From NCBI GenBank assembly GCA_017622295.1, contig JAGARK010000024.1:1-55287 (forward strand): a stretch of DNA of 55,287 nt. The letters run 5' to 3'. The notes below the pieces were generated by a model. It was not told the DNA's origin. It searched no databases and saw only the letters and a list, made by a program, of their open reading frames with translations. Positions 23,076 to 30,643 of the stretch are shown here, piece after piece. The translations under genes were made by a program, and so were the position numbers. Position 1 is the first letter of the stretch; the number at the start of each line of letters is the position of its first letter. The DNA comes from Oscillospiraceae bacterium (GTDB lineage Bacteria > Bacillota > Clostridia > Oscillospirales > Oscillospiraceae).

Positions 23076-24917
23076 TTATGGATTCTTAAGATACTGCTCC
23101 CAGGGAAGAACCTCGGCGGAATCCTGCAGGCGGAAGGCCTGGCGGATGCCGGCGCAGAGGGTCTGCAGTTTTTGCTGCATGATGGGGGAGGAGAAGCAGT
23201 CTTCATTTCCCTCCGTCATGGCGTATTCCATGAGGATAGCCCGGTCTTCTGCAGGGAAGCTCATGGAGCGGCAGTCAATGAAGGCGCGGTTTTCGCCTTT
23301 GGTCAGGGGACTGTCCTCCCGGGTCAGGCTGCTCAGATAGTCGTAATCATATTCGAAGCCATCGGGATTCAGCGCGTTCCAATTGTCGTAGGCGGAACAG
23401 CTGCTCATGACCCGGCTTTCGATGATATGGAAGATTTCCCGGTAGAGGCTCCGCTCCAGTTCTGCTCCGGCTTCCAGACAGACGTAAGCATCCTCATTTT
23501 TGTTCCAGAACTGCATACCTGTGATGCTGTCGGGCATGGCCGCAGAGGTGCTCTCGATGGAGCGCAGGATGCACAGCCGGATGGCGCCGGAGCTGGTGCC
23601 CTGGGCGGCCTGCTTCAGGAAACCCTGGGGGTACCGGTCCAGGGCCTGCTGAAGGGTTTGCAGGGCCTCTTCCAACACGCTGACATGGTATTCCGGTGTC
23701 AGAGCATATTCCTGGGAGCTTTCCTTGATGGCGTCAGTCCAGATGCGGATGTCCACACCTTGGGCTTTGGAGATATCCTCCGCCATCTGACGGCACCGGA
23801 GCAGTCCCTCCGTATCGGGATTCTCAGCAGTGATCCGGGCGCCGGTGTAGACCGTTTCGTCGCCGGTGGGGGAGAGCAGCGGATCCCAGCGGCAGAGCAT
23901 GTCGCTGCCGACGGACTCGTCGTGATACAAGAGCCAGAGCTGGCCGTCATCAGAAACGGCGCTCCGGGGAACAGCGGGAAGCGCCAGCTGGGCGGTACGC
24001 TTTCCGGTGGTCAGGTCGAAGTAGTGGAGCATGACGCCGTCGGCGGTTTCCTCCGACAAAAGGGCGGCCTTTTGCTCCGGCAGTGCAATGGCACTGTGGA
24101 CCTTATCAAACAGAATCGCCCAGGGGCCGAGATCGGGGGAACCAGTCAGCAGCTCCTGCCAGGCGCCTTCGGCGCGGAGGGCAAAGTAGAAATCCTCGCT
24201 GCTGGTCAGGGTCAGGGGCTCCATGGCTTCCCAGAGGGTCTCACCGGTTTCTGCGGAGAAGAAATAGGTCAGGACGGCGCCGTCATCGCGGACGATGTCG
24301 CATTCCACCACGCTGTCGCCGCAGTGCAGACCGCCGATGGTCTGCTCCGGGAAGAACATTTCCTTCAGCAGCTTGGTCAGTCCCGTCTCCAGATCCAGGA
24401 CCTTGAGCTGATTTGCAGTACAGTAGTACAGGCTCCTGCGGTCGGCGCTGAGGGCGGGAGAGCCCTGGATATCCTCCGGCAGGGAGAAGCGGCTCACTTC
24501 CTTCAGGCTGGTGTCGAGAAATACCAGCTGGTGGTTTTGGCTGTCATAGTAGGTGACGCCCTTTTCGCTGACATGGACCCCGGCGTTCTCCGGGGAAATG
24601 CCGCTCTCAAGCTCCGTCCGGGCGGCGATGGAGGGAGAGGTGCCGGAGATTTTGATCAGCAGTGTGGGATCGTTCCCTGCAAAGAGGATCAGATCGCTGC
24701 CCATGGGCAGCATTCCGGTACAATCATCCCGGTCCAGGGGGTAAATCTGCAGGTCGCCTTCAGAGCGTTCTTCCAAAAGGGAGCCTCCAGACCCGGACGC
24801 GGCGGAGTGGGGCAGGCTGTCTCCCGACGCGGCAGTTTCTTCAGGGGGCACCGGGGTGGTGCCGCAGCCGCAAAGCAGCAGTCCCAGCAGCATGAACAGA
24901 GGAATCAGTCGTTTCAT
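23076..24917 (-). CDS. secreted lipoprotein with repeat-like N-terminus and a degenerate zincin-like C-terminus
   Basis: A 613-residue lipoprotein (lipobox LLLCGCG at ~14-20). The N-terminal ~320 residues contain repeated blades such as LYYCTANQLKVLDLETG and MLHYFDLTTGKRTAQL, suggesting a beta-propeller. The C-terminal part resembles gut-Clostridia metallopeptidases with a HExxH, WNxLNP and EDRA order: here LYREIFHIIESR (R493-E-I-F-H497), WNALNPDGFEYDY and EDRAILMEYAM. The first zinc ligand is Arg rather than His, so it may be catalytically inactive. It lies 2 nt after the DUF6472-like gene and is last in a six-gene run. Function unknown. Confidence 0.7.
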   Translation of the reverse strand: MKRLIPLFMLLGLLLCGCGTTPVPPEETAASGDSLPHSAASGSGGSLLEERSEGDLQIYPLDRDDCTGMLPMGSDLILFAGNDPTLLIKISGTSPSIAARTELESGISPENAGVHVSEKGVTYYDSQNHQLVFLDTSLKEVSRFSLPEDIQGSPALSADRRSLYYCTANQLKVLDLETGLTKLLKEMFFPEQTIGGLHCGDSVVECDIVRDDGAVLTYFFSAETGETLWEAMEPLTLTSSEDFYFALRAEGAWQELLTGSPDLGPWAILFDKVHSAIALPEQKAALLSEETADGVMLHYFDLTTGKRTAQLALPAVPRSAVSDDGQLWLLYHDESVGSDMLCRWDPLLSPTGDETVYTGARITAENPDTEGLLRCRQMAEDISKAQGVDIRIWTDAIKESSQEYALTPEYHVSVLEEALQTLQQALDRYPQGFLKQAAQGTSSGAIRLCILRSIESTSAAMPDSITGMQFWNKNEDAYVCLEAGAELERSLYREIFHIIESRVMSSCSAYDNWNALNPDGFEYDYDYLSSLTREDSPLTKGENRAFIDCRSMSFPAEDRAILMEYAMTEGNEDCFSSPIMQQKLQTLCAGIRQAFRLQDSAEVLPWEQYLKNP

Positions 24918-24919
24918 GG

Positions 24920-25096
24920 TTACTGTCTCCTTGCCAGTGTATAGTCGTCACCCTGGCGATAATAGGGGCAGCGGGCCTTGGGGGTGCAGAAGATGCGGTA
25001 AACCTCGTCTTCATCCAGGTCCATCATGCAGTAGTACTCGTCGTATTCCTCGTCATAGTCGTAGTACCAGCAGGTTTCGCATTCGCTGCTGTTCAT
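24920..25096 (-). CDS. DUF6472-like small cysteine/aspartate-rich protein
   Basis: A 58-residue protein, CETCWYYDYDEEYDEYYC...CTPKARCPYYRQGDDYTLARRQ, with paired cysteines and acidic/aromatic stretches. The form resembles DUF6472 (family name recalled, not searched) and suggests metal binding. The start at 25096 (MNSSECETC) was chosen because GGAGG precedes it; an in-frame upstream start at 25120 has no ribosome binding site. It sits between DUF1643 and the lipoprotein gene in one transcription unit. Confidence 0.75.
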   Translation of the reverse strand: MNSSECETCWYYDYDEEYDEYYCMMDLDEDEVYRIFCTPKARCPYYRQGDDYTLARRQ

Positions 25097-25138
25097 AGGC
25101 AGTTCCTCCAGGGTTCGCAAGTAATGATATGATACATC

Positions 25139-25753
25139 TTACAGTGTAGCCAAATATGTCGAAACGGCGAAAGGCTTCAATTTTTCGTCTTTTCTCAGGT
25201 ACAGGGGGTGATGGGGGTGGCCTTTTTTGGTGATGGCACCGGCGCAGTACCAGCCGGCGCCGTATTCCTGGCCTACGGTGACCATATCCCGGACGCAGTC
25301 GGGCAGGTATTTTCGCTTCTCGATGATGGCGCCCCAGGCAGCCCAGATGGCGGGACGGTCGGAAATGGAGAGCACATACCGGAATGCCTCCAGGTTTTCC
25401 CGGTGCAGCAGGGGATTGTACACCTTTTCCATGGCATCGGGGTTGGTGGCCCGCTGGGCGTAGACATTGAACATGATGAAGCTGTCAAAGCCGTTGCCCA
25501 GAGCGATCCGCTCCACGGACTTGAGGGTGTTGTCCAGATGGTCCGGCTCGGCGGTGGAGGGATTGATGCCGATGCAGATCAAAGGATTATTACCCCGGGT
25601 ACCCAGAATGTAACGGTACTCGGAGTAAAAATTGGGGGCATAGAGCCATTTTTCAATATCGTAATCGGCGGAGGGGGTGTTGGCGGCGGCCAGAGCGTCC
25701 CGGAAGGTCAGCAGCTCCAGCTCGGCGGTGGCTCCGGAGGGGATATGTGCCAT
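25139..25753 (-). CDS. DUF1643-family protein
   Basis: A 204-residue cytoplasmic protein with the DUF1643 hallmark YILGTRGNNPLICIGINPSTAEPDHLDNTLKSVERIA followed by FDSFIMFNVYAQRATNP and a late GHPHHPLYLRKDEKL. The conserved NPS, D and H residues suggest an enzyme, but no reaction is established. The start codon overlaps the stop of the upstream membrane-protein gene by one base (TGATG), and GGAGG precedes it. This points to coupled translation. Confidence 0.88.
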   Translation of the reverse strand: MAHIPSGATAELELLTFRDALAAANTPSADYDIEKWLYAPNFYSEYRYILGTRGNNPLICIGINPSTAEPDHLDNTLKSVERIALGNGFDSFIMFNVYAQRATNPDAMEKVYNPLLHRENLEAFRYVLSISDRPAIWAAWGAIIEKRKYLPDCVRDMVTVGQEYGAGWYCAGAITKKGHPHHPLYLRKDEKLKPFAVSTYLATL

Positions 25754-26328
25754 CAGATATCCTCCTCACTGGGGAACCAGCAGTGCTGGCTGGGGTCATA
25801 GAAGTCACAATCTTCTGCGCGCCGTCCGGTCTGGCGGCACCAGCCGGCAAAGGCGATGTCCAGGAAGGGGTAGACGCCCTCCATGGTGGACTGGAAGGAA
25901 ACGGCACGGCCGTCGGTCATGTGAAGCTCCACCAGGACGCTGCCGCCCTGGACGATGTACAACTTCTGGCCCTTGATATCCTTGTAGGAATAGGTGGTGC
26001 TCTTTTTGCCGAAGGTGGTCAGAATGAAGCTGTCGGCATCATAGAAGACGCCGAAGGTGGCGTAATATACCACAAGTCCGATGCCCATTGCCAGAACCAG
26101 CGCGCCGCCGACAATCAGCAGAGTGCTTTCGCCCAGACCGGCAATGATGGACATGATGCCCAGAGCGATCAGAATGGCGCCGAAAGCGGCATAACGCTTG
26201 CTGATGCGCACGGCAAGACCGGATTTGTGCTGGGCTTTGCTGCGGAATGCCTTCTCAAAGCCCTTGTCAAAGAGATAGCAGACGCCGAAAACCAGCGCCG
26301 CTACGATCAGAATCGTCAGGATTTGCAT
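25753..26328 (-). CDS. conserved membrane protein with PH-like C-terminal part
   Basis: A 191-residue protein. One transmembrane helix lies at the N-terminus (MQILTILIVAALVFGVCYLF), two more at ~45-90 (FGAILIALGIMSII, LLIVGGALVLAMGIGLVVYY). The last ~100 residues form beta-rich stretches (SFILTTFGKKSTTYSYKDIKGQKLYIVQGGSVLVELHMTDGRAVSF) that look like a bacterial PH-type domain. The start at 26328 follows GGAGATACAT; a TTG at 26340 is part of the ribosome binding site. The family was not identified with confidence. Confidence 0.7.
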   Translation of the reverse strand: MQILTILIVAALVFGVCYLFDKGFEKAFRSKAQHKSGLAVRISKRYAAFGAILIALGIMSIIAGLGESTLLIVGGALVLAMGIGLVVYYATFGVFYDADSFILTTFGKKSTTYSYKDIKGQKLYIVQGGSVLVELHMTDGRAVSFQSTMEGVYPFLDIAFAGWCRQTGRRAEDCDFYDPSQHCWFPSEEDI

Positions 26329-26341
26329 ATGTATCTCCAAA

Positions 26342-26875
26342 TTATGCCCAGAGGACGGTGTCCACGGGGATATCGTATTCTTCCGTTTCCAGATGCTCCA
26401 TCATCTGGAACTCGTAGCACAGGGCCAGGGTGGGATGCCCAGGCTCCGCGGCCAGGAATTTATCATAAAAGCCGCCGCCGTAGCCGATGCGGTGTCCCTC
26501 CCGGTCAAAGGCCATGCCGGGCATCAGAACCAGGGCCTGGGGATCATCCCCCAGGGGGCCGTCGGCAATGGGCTCCGGGATACCGGCATAGCCGGGCTCC
26601 ACCAGGCTCAGGTCATCCATGTAGATGAAGCGCATCTCGTCGCCGTAGCATTTTGGCACGGCCACCCGCTTGCCGTCCTTCAGGGCCTGCTGAAGCATGG
26701 GCACGGTGCGGACTTCCTGATTGTAGGGGAGGTAGCCATAGATGGTTTCAGCCTTGTGGTAGGCGTCGGACGCCAGAAAAAGCTCTCCCAGCCTGGCGCT
26801 GCGGCTTTCGATCTCGGCGGGAGTCATGGCGCGCTTGCGCTCCCGGATGATGCGGCGAAGTTCTTTTTTATTCAT
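26342..26875 (-). CDS. 5-formyltetrahydrofolate cyclo-ligase
   Basis: Converts 5-formyl-THF to 5,10-methenyl-THF using ATP and so returns stored folate to one-carbon metabolism. The 177-residue product has the N-terminal KKELRRIIRERKRAM, the substrate loop YLPYNQEVRT, the AVPKCYG segment and the ATP/Mg motif MPGMAFDREGHRIGYGGGFYDKFL. It overlaps the upstream XRE gene by 8 nt. The association with neighbouring uncharacterised genes is positional only. Confidence 0.95.
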   Translation of the reverse strand: MNKKELRRIIRERKRAMTPAEIESRSARLGELFLASDAYHKAETIYGYLPYNQEVRTVPMLQQALKDGKRVAVPKCYGDEMRFIYMDDLSLVEPGYAGIPEPIADGPLGDDPQALVLMPGMAFDREGHRIGYGGGFYDKFLAAEPGHPTLALCYEFQMMEHLETEEYDIPVDTVLWA

Positions 26876-27518
26876 GGCTTTTCTCCTTTACAGGCCGGAA
26901 CATCCGGAACCACAGAAAAATGGCGATCTGGCCGGGGATGCCCAGCAGGAAGATCTTCCATACGTTCATGCCCCAGAAGGTCAGCGTCACATAGATGCTC
27001 AGCAGGCAGCCCCAGGCGATGGTGGAGATCAGCATCTTGTTCCAGCGGAAATCATGCCAGGCAGAGCGCAGACTCAGCAGCACGATGGCGTTGGCGGGAA
27101 TGGCGTAGATGAAGAAGATCCAGTTCCACCGCTCGCCAATGTCGAAGCTGGACAGCACCACATAGAAAAACAGTGCCACAAACCAAACCAGCAGGCTGGA
27201 CAGCTTCAGAATGATGCTTTTGTCCGCCTTCTTTTTCAGGGCCTTTTCCACCACCTGCTCCATAGCGTGCTGGACGGCGCCGGACTCCTCCGGCAGCTGG
27301 TTGGGGTCGATGAGAAGGTCGTTGACGGTGATACCGAACTGGTCCGCCAGCTGGGTCATTGTCAGAACATCGGGAACCGACTCACCCCGCTCCCATTTGG
27401 AAACGGCCTTGTCGGAGTAATTGAGTTTTTCGGCAAGTCCCGCCTGGGTCAGGCCGGCCTGCTTGCGATAGGATGCAATATTGGCACCGATCTGCTGCTT
27501 CAGCTTTTCGTCATCCAT
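26868..27518 (-). CDS. membrane-bound XRE-family regulator
   Basis: An N-terminal Cro/C1 HTH (residues ~10-65: IGANIASYRKQAGLTQAGLAEKLNYSDKAVSKWERGESVPD...ITVNDLL) is linked by a short helix to four transmembrane helices in the C-terminal half (~107-205). HTH proteins of this type are often assumed to sense membrane or envelope state. The gene heads the six-gene minus-strand run and has a consensus promoter. Length is 216 residues; ATG follows GGAGG. Confidence 0.88.
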   Translation of the reverse strand: MDDEKLKQQIGANIASYRKQAGLTQAGLAEKLNYSDKAVSKWERGESVPDVLTMTQLADQFGITVNDLLIDPNQLPEESGAVQHAMEQVVEKALKKKADKSIILKLSSLLVWFVALFFYVVLSSFDIGERWNWIFFIYAIPANAIVLLSLRSAWHDFRWNKMLISTIAWGCLLSIYVTLTFWGMNVWKIFLLGIPGQIAIFLWFRMFRPVKEKSHE

Positions 27519-27546
27519 GTTGTTCCTCCAGGAAATAATTTGAACT

Positions 27547-27575
27547 ATTATATCAAAAAATCAATCGTTTTGCAA
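27547..27575 (-). promoter_or_regulatory. promoter of the membrane-XRE operon
   Basis: On the minus strand, TTGCAA (27570-27575) and a perfect TATAAT (27547-27552) are separated by 17 nt. Confidence 0.85.
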
Positions 27576-27619
27576 CCAGATTGTGGGGTTAGGGAGGTGC
27601 AGGACGACTGCGGAAAAAA

Positions 27620-27646
27620 CCGGAACGCACAGAAAGTGCGTTCCGG
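27620..27646 (-). terminator. terminator of the CBS-domain gene
   Basis: An 11-bp stem (27620-27630 with 27636-27646) is followed on the minus strand by TTTTTTCC, 15 nt after the CBS gene's stop. Confidence 0.9.
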
Positions 27647-27661
27647 CAGCTTATGTAGGGA

Positions 27662-28075
27662 TCAATCTTCGGGGAAGAGACGCTGTTCGCAGTACTGGAT
27701 GATGGATTTGCGGGTGACGATGCCGATGAAAGCGTCCTTATCGTCCACCACGGGAACGAAGTTCTGGTGAGTTGCCCGTTCGATGAGCTCGTGCATGGAG
27801 GTGGTGACCCGGACGGGGATATTGTCCTTCCGGCGGGAGATTTCCATGATGCGGTGGGCTTCGGCCTGACGCATGTCCATGTAGCAGAGATTCTTCAGGC
27901 CCCACAGCAGATCGCCTTCAGTGAGGGTGCCCCGGTATTCGCCCTGTTTGCTGAGGATGGGAATGGAGGAATAGCCGGCGGCTTCCATCTTTTCAATGGC
28001 CTGACGGATGGTGGAGTCTTCGTAAAGAAACGCGCAGAGCGCCTTGGGGGTTAGAAAAAACAAGATATTATTCAT
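27662..28075 (-). CDS. tandem CBS-domain protein
   Basis: A stand-alone pair of CBS domains in 137 residues, a module that binds adenosine nucleotides such as AMP or ATP. The first domain has STIRQAIEKMEAAGYSSIPILSKQGEYRGTLTEGDLLWGL and the second PVRVTTSMHELIERATHQNFVPVVDDKDAFIGIVTRKSIIQY. No catalytic or membrane partner is fused. It is monocistronic, with a TATAAT in the upstream gap and its own terminator. Regulatory target unknown. Confidence 0.92.
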   Translation of the reverse strand: MNNILFFLTPKALCAFLYEDSTIRQAIEKMEAAGYSSIPILSKQGEYRGTLTEGDLLWGLKNLCYMDMRQAEAHRIMEISRRKDNIPVRVTTSMHELIERATHQNFVPVVDDKDAFIGIVTRKSIIQYCEQRLFPED

Positions 28076-28217
28076 AGGTTCTCCTTCTTGACGGCCGCGG
28101 ATGTCTTACCGTCATCCATATTATATCACATCGGGCGGGAGAAAGTATGAAATTTTATTGTAAAATCTGTTATCTGAGCGCCAAATTATGAAGGGCTGTT
28201 TTGTGCAGAACCAACAA

Positions 28218-29486
28218 TCAGTTGCCGAACTTGAACTCGGTGCAGTCAAAAGTGGCAAAATAATCCGCAGGGGTTTCGGCACGGCGGATCAACTGGAAGG
28301 TGCCGTCCTCCTTCAGCAGGATCTCGGCGGAGCGGAGCTTGCCGTTGTAGTTGTAGCCCATGGAGAAGCCGTGGGCGCCGGTGTCGTGGATGGCCACGAT
28401 GTCGCCGATCTCGATCTCGGGGAGGCTGCGTTCGATGGCAAATTTGTCGTTGTTTTCGCACAGACCGCCGGTGACGTCATAGACATGGTCCAAAATGGCA
28501 TCCTCCTTGCCCAGCACGGTGATGTGGTGGTAGGCACCGTACATGGCGGGGCGCATCAGGTTGGAAGCGCAGGCGTCCAGACCGACGTACTCCCGGTAAA
28601 TGTGCTTCTGGTGGAGAACGGTGGAGATCAGGTGGCCGTAGGGAGCCAGCATAAAGCGGCCCAGCTCCGTGTAGATGGCGATGTCGCCCATACCCTCGGG
28701 AGTCAGGATCTTCTCGTACTGCTGGCGGACGCCGTCGCCGATGAGGGCAATGTTGCTGGCGGGCTGCTCGGGGCGGTAGTCCACGCCCACGCCGCCGGAA
28801 AGGTTGATGAAGGAGAAGTGGCAGCCGGTGGCGTTGCGCAGCCGGACGGCCAGACGGAACAGCTGGCTGGCCAGCTCGGGGTAGTAGCCGTTGTTGGTGG
28901 TGTTGGAGGCCAGGAAGGCGTGGATACCGAAATGCTTGGTGCCCAGCGCCATCAGGCGGTTGATGGCGCCGGCCATCTGATCCTCGGTCATGCCGTACTT
29001 GGCGTCCCGGGGCATATCCATGATGGTGTTGCCCAGGGAGAAGGATCCGCCGGGGTTATAGCGCAGGCAGACAGTCTCGGGCAGATTGCCCCCGGTGACC
29101 CGCTCCAGGAATTCCACATGGGTAGCATCGTCCAGATTGATGTAGGCGCCCAGGTCATAGGCCTTCTTCATATCCTCGTAGGGGGTGACGTTGGAGGAGA
29201 ACATAATGTCATGACCCACGGAGCCCACAGCCTCAGCCATCAGGAGTTCCGTGTAGGAGGAGCAGTCGCAGCCGCAGCCTTCCTCCTGGAGAATCTTCAG
29301 GATATAAGGGTTGGGGGTGGCCTTCACGGCGAAATATTCCCGGAAGCCGGGGTTCCATGCAAAGGCGGCCTTCAGAGCCCGTGCATTGGCCCGGATACCG
29401 GCTTCGTCGTAGATGTGGAAGGGGGTGGGGTACTGGGCGGCGATCTCCTTCGCCTTTTCCAGCGTCAGAAAGGGTGTCTTCTTCAT
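28218..29486 (-). CDS. lysA: diaminopimelate decarboxylase
   Basis: PLP enzyme that makes L-lysine from meso-diaminopimelate. The 422-residue product has the PLP lysine in YFAVKATPNP (~50), the TPFHIYDEAGIRANARAL entry motif, HFGIHAFLASNTTNNGYYPELA, SGGVGVDYRPEQ and the C-terminal barrel with VAIHDTGAHGFSMGYNYNGKLRSAEIL. The start at 29486 (MKKTPFLTLEKA) follows AAGAGGAA. The frame stays open for 78 more codons upstream, but that stretch is a lysine riboswitch leader, not coding sequence. Monocistronic. Confidence 0.95.
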   Translation of the reverse strand: MKKTPFLTLEKAKEIAAQYPTPFHIYDEAGIRANARALKAAFAWNPGFREYFAVKATPNPYILKILQEEGCGCDCSSYTELLMAEAVGSVGHDIMFSSNVTPYEDMKKAYDLGAYINLDDATHVEFLERVTGGNLPETVCLRYNPGGSFSLGNTIMDMPRDAKYGMTEDQMAGAINRLMALGTKHFGIHAFLASNTTNNGYYPELASQLFRLAVRLRNATGCHFSFINLSGGVGVDYRPEQPASNIALIGDGVRQQYEKILTPEGMGDIAIYTELGRFMLAPYGHLISTVLHQKHIYREYVGLDACASNLMRPAMYGAYHHITVLGKEDAILDHVYDVTGGLCENNDKFAIERSLPEIEIGDIVAIHDTGAHGFSMGYNYNGKLRSAEILLKEDGTFQLIRRAETPADYFATFDCTEFKFGN

Positions 29487-29516
29487 AGCGTTATTCCTCT
29501 TTATAAAATGATAAAT

Positions 29517-29539
29517 CCCCATGTCTTTGCGACACAGGG
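29517..29539 (-). terminator. attenuator hairpin of the lysA leader
   Basis: On the minus strand CCCTGTGTC pairs with GACATGGGG (two G-U pairs) just after the riboswitch core and is followed by ATTTATCATTTTAT. This is the expected expression platform between the aptamer and lysA; the U-tract is imperfect. Confidence 0.55.
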
Positions 29540-29720
29540 AGCTGGTTTCATAAGCATCCCCAGGTCTGCACTCCATCTTTCGATGACAGTCCTGCGCATT
29601 TTCTGCGCAGGCCCAGGGTGTGCTCCTTCGGCAAAAGCACATCCTTCGGCGAAAGCCCCTTTCCCGCTGCAGCAATTGCCGGTTCTGCAGGATACTGATG
29701 GATTTCGCGACCTCAGCCAT
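29540..29720 (-). promoter_or_regulatory. lysine riboswitch (L box) upstream of lysA
   Basis: The minus strand shows the conserved landmarks of the lysine aptamer in order: GAGGTCGCGAA at the 5' end, two GCCGAAGG loops (29650-29643 and 29631-29624), a GCGCAG...CTGCGC stem, ACTGTCA (29590-29584) and TGGAGTGC (29575-29568). In this class, lysine binding switches off expression of lysine genes, fitting lysA. Together with the promoter it fills the 425-nt gap between lysA and trhA on the minus-strand side. Confidence 0.88.
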
Positions 29721-29732
29721 GGTTCAGATTAG

Positions 29733-29761
29733 ATTGTATCTCGCACGGGGGCATTTGTCAA
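29733..29761 (-). promoter_or_regulatory. promoter of the lysine riboswitch-lysA transcript
   Basis: On the minus strand, a perfect TTGACA (29756-29761) and TACAAT (29733-29738) are 17 nt apart; transcription would start just before the aptamer. Confidence 0.9.
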
Positions 29762-29912
29762 CATTTTTCGGACTCTACCGGGGGTAGAATCGGCCTTTTT
29801 CTACGGTAGAATTCTCCGTCTCGCAGCTGTGGAGCGGGAGAGGGCAGCAGTAGCCGCCATTGAGGCCGGGGCGTGCTATAATGGCGTTACAAAATGGAAA
29901 GGCGGAATCCCA

Positions 29913-30587
29913 ATGAAAAAACGAATCAGACTGGCGGACCGAAAGCTGCCGGATTATACCAAAGGCGAAGAAATAATGAATATGGTCACCCACATTATCG
30001 GCGGCGTACTGGGTGCGGTGGCGCTGGTACTGTGCGTGATCAAAGCCGCGGACAACGGCAATACCTACGATGTCATCGCCTCTGCCATCTATGGCGTATC
30101 CATGATTATGCTTTACACCATGTCCAGTATTTATCATGGTCTGAGGCCGGGCATGGCAAAGAAGGTGATGCAGGTCATTGACCACTGCACCATTTATTTT
30201 CTGATCTCCGGCTCCTATACCCCCTTTGCCCTGTCGGCCATTCGGCCCGTATGGCCGGAGCTGGGCTGGGGACTGTTCATCTTCGAGTGGGCTCTGACGG
30301 CCCTGGCGGTGACGCTGACAGCCGTTGATCTGAAAAAGTATCAGGTCTTTTCCATGGTCTGCTACATTGGCATGGGCTGGGCGATCCTGCCCTTTGCGGA
30401 GGTCGTCATTGAAGTGGTGACCATCACTGGCTTTTGGCTTCTGCTGCTGGGAGGCATTGCCTACACCATCGGTGCGGTGCTCTACGGCATCGGCGCCAAA
30501 AAACGCTGGATGCACTCGGTGTTTCACATCTTCGTGGTACTGGGGAGCTTGCTGCAGTTTTTTGCGGTGTATTGCCATGCACTGTAA
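29913..30587 (+). CDS. trhA: hemolysin III/TrhA family membrane protein
   Basis: PAQR-family, seven-helix membrane protein; TrhA homologues influence membrane energetics, and the hemolysin name is historical. The 224-residue product has the family signature NMVTHIIGGVLGAV near the N-terminus, MIMLYTMSSIYHGL in helix 3, DHCTIYFLISGSYTPF and the final HSVFHIFVVLGSLLQFF. The three His/Asp clusters are consistent with a metal site. The start at 29913 was chosen over upstream in-frame starts because AAAGGCGG precedes it. A TATAAT lies at 29877-29882. Confidence 0.93.
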   Translation: MKKRIRLADRKLPDYTKGEEIMNMVTHIIGGVLGAVALVLCVIKAADNGNTYDVIASAIYGVSMIMLYTMSSIYHGLRPGMAKKVMQVIDHCTIYFLISGSYTPFALSAIRPVWPELGWGLFIFEWALTALAVTLTAVDLKKYQVFSMVCYIGMGWAILPFAEVVIEVVTITGFWLLLLGGIAYTIGAVLYGIGAKKRWMHSVFHIFVVLGSLLQFFAVYCHAL

Positions 30588-30611
30588 TTTGAATTTACTC
30601 CTGACGCAATC

Positions 30612-30640
30612 AAGGCGCGATGGGTGTTCCATCGCGCCTT
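30612..30640. terminator. bidirectional terminator between trhA and ftsH
   Basis: A perfect 12-bp stem (30612-30623 with 30629-30640) lies between the convergent stops. The flanking U-tracts are short on both sides. Confidence 0.8.
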
Positions 30641-30643
30641 ATA

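Noticed and set aside
29487-29720. N-terminal extension of lysA by 78 codons
   Set aside because: The stretch is a lysine riboswitch with its promoter, and the start at 29486 has the ribosome binding site and matches the usual beginning of LysA.
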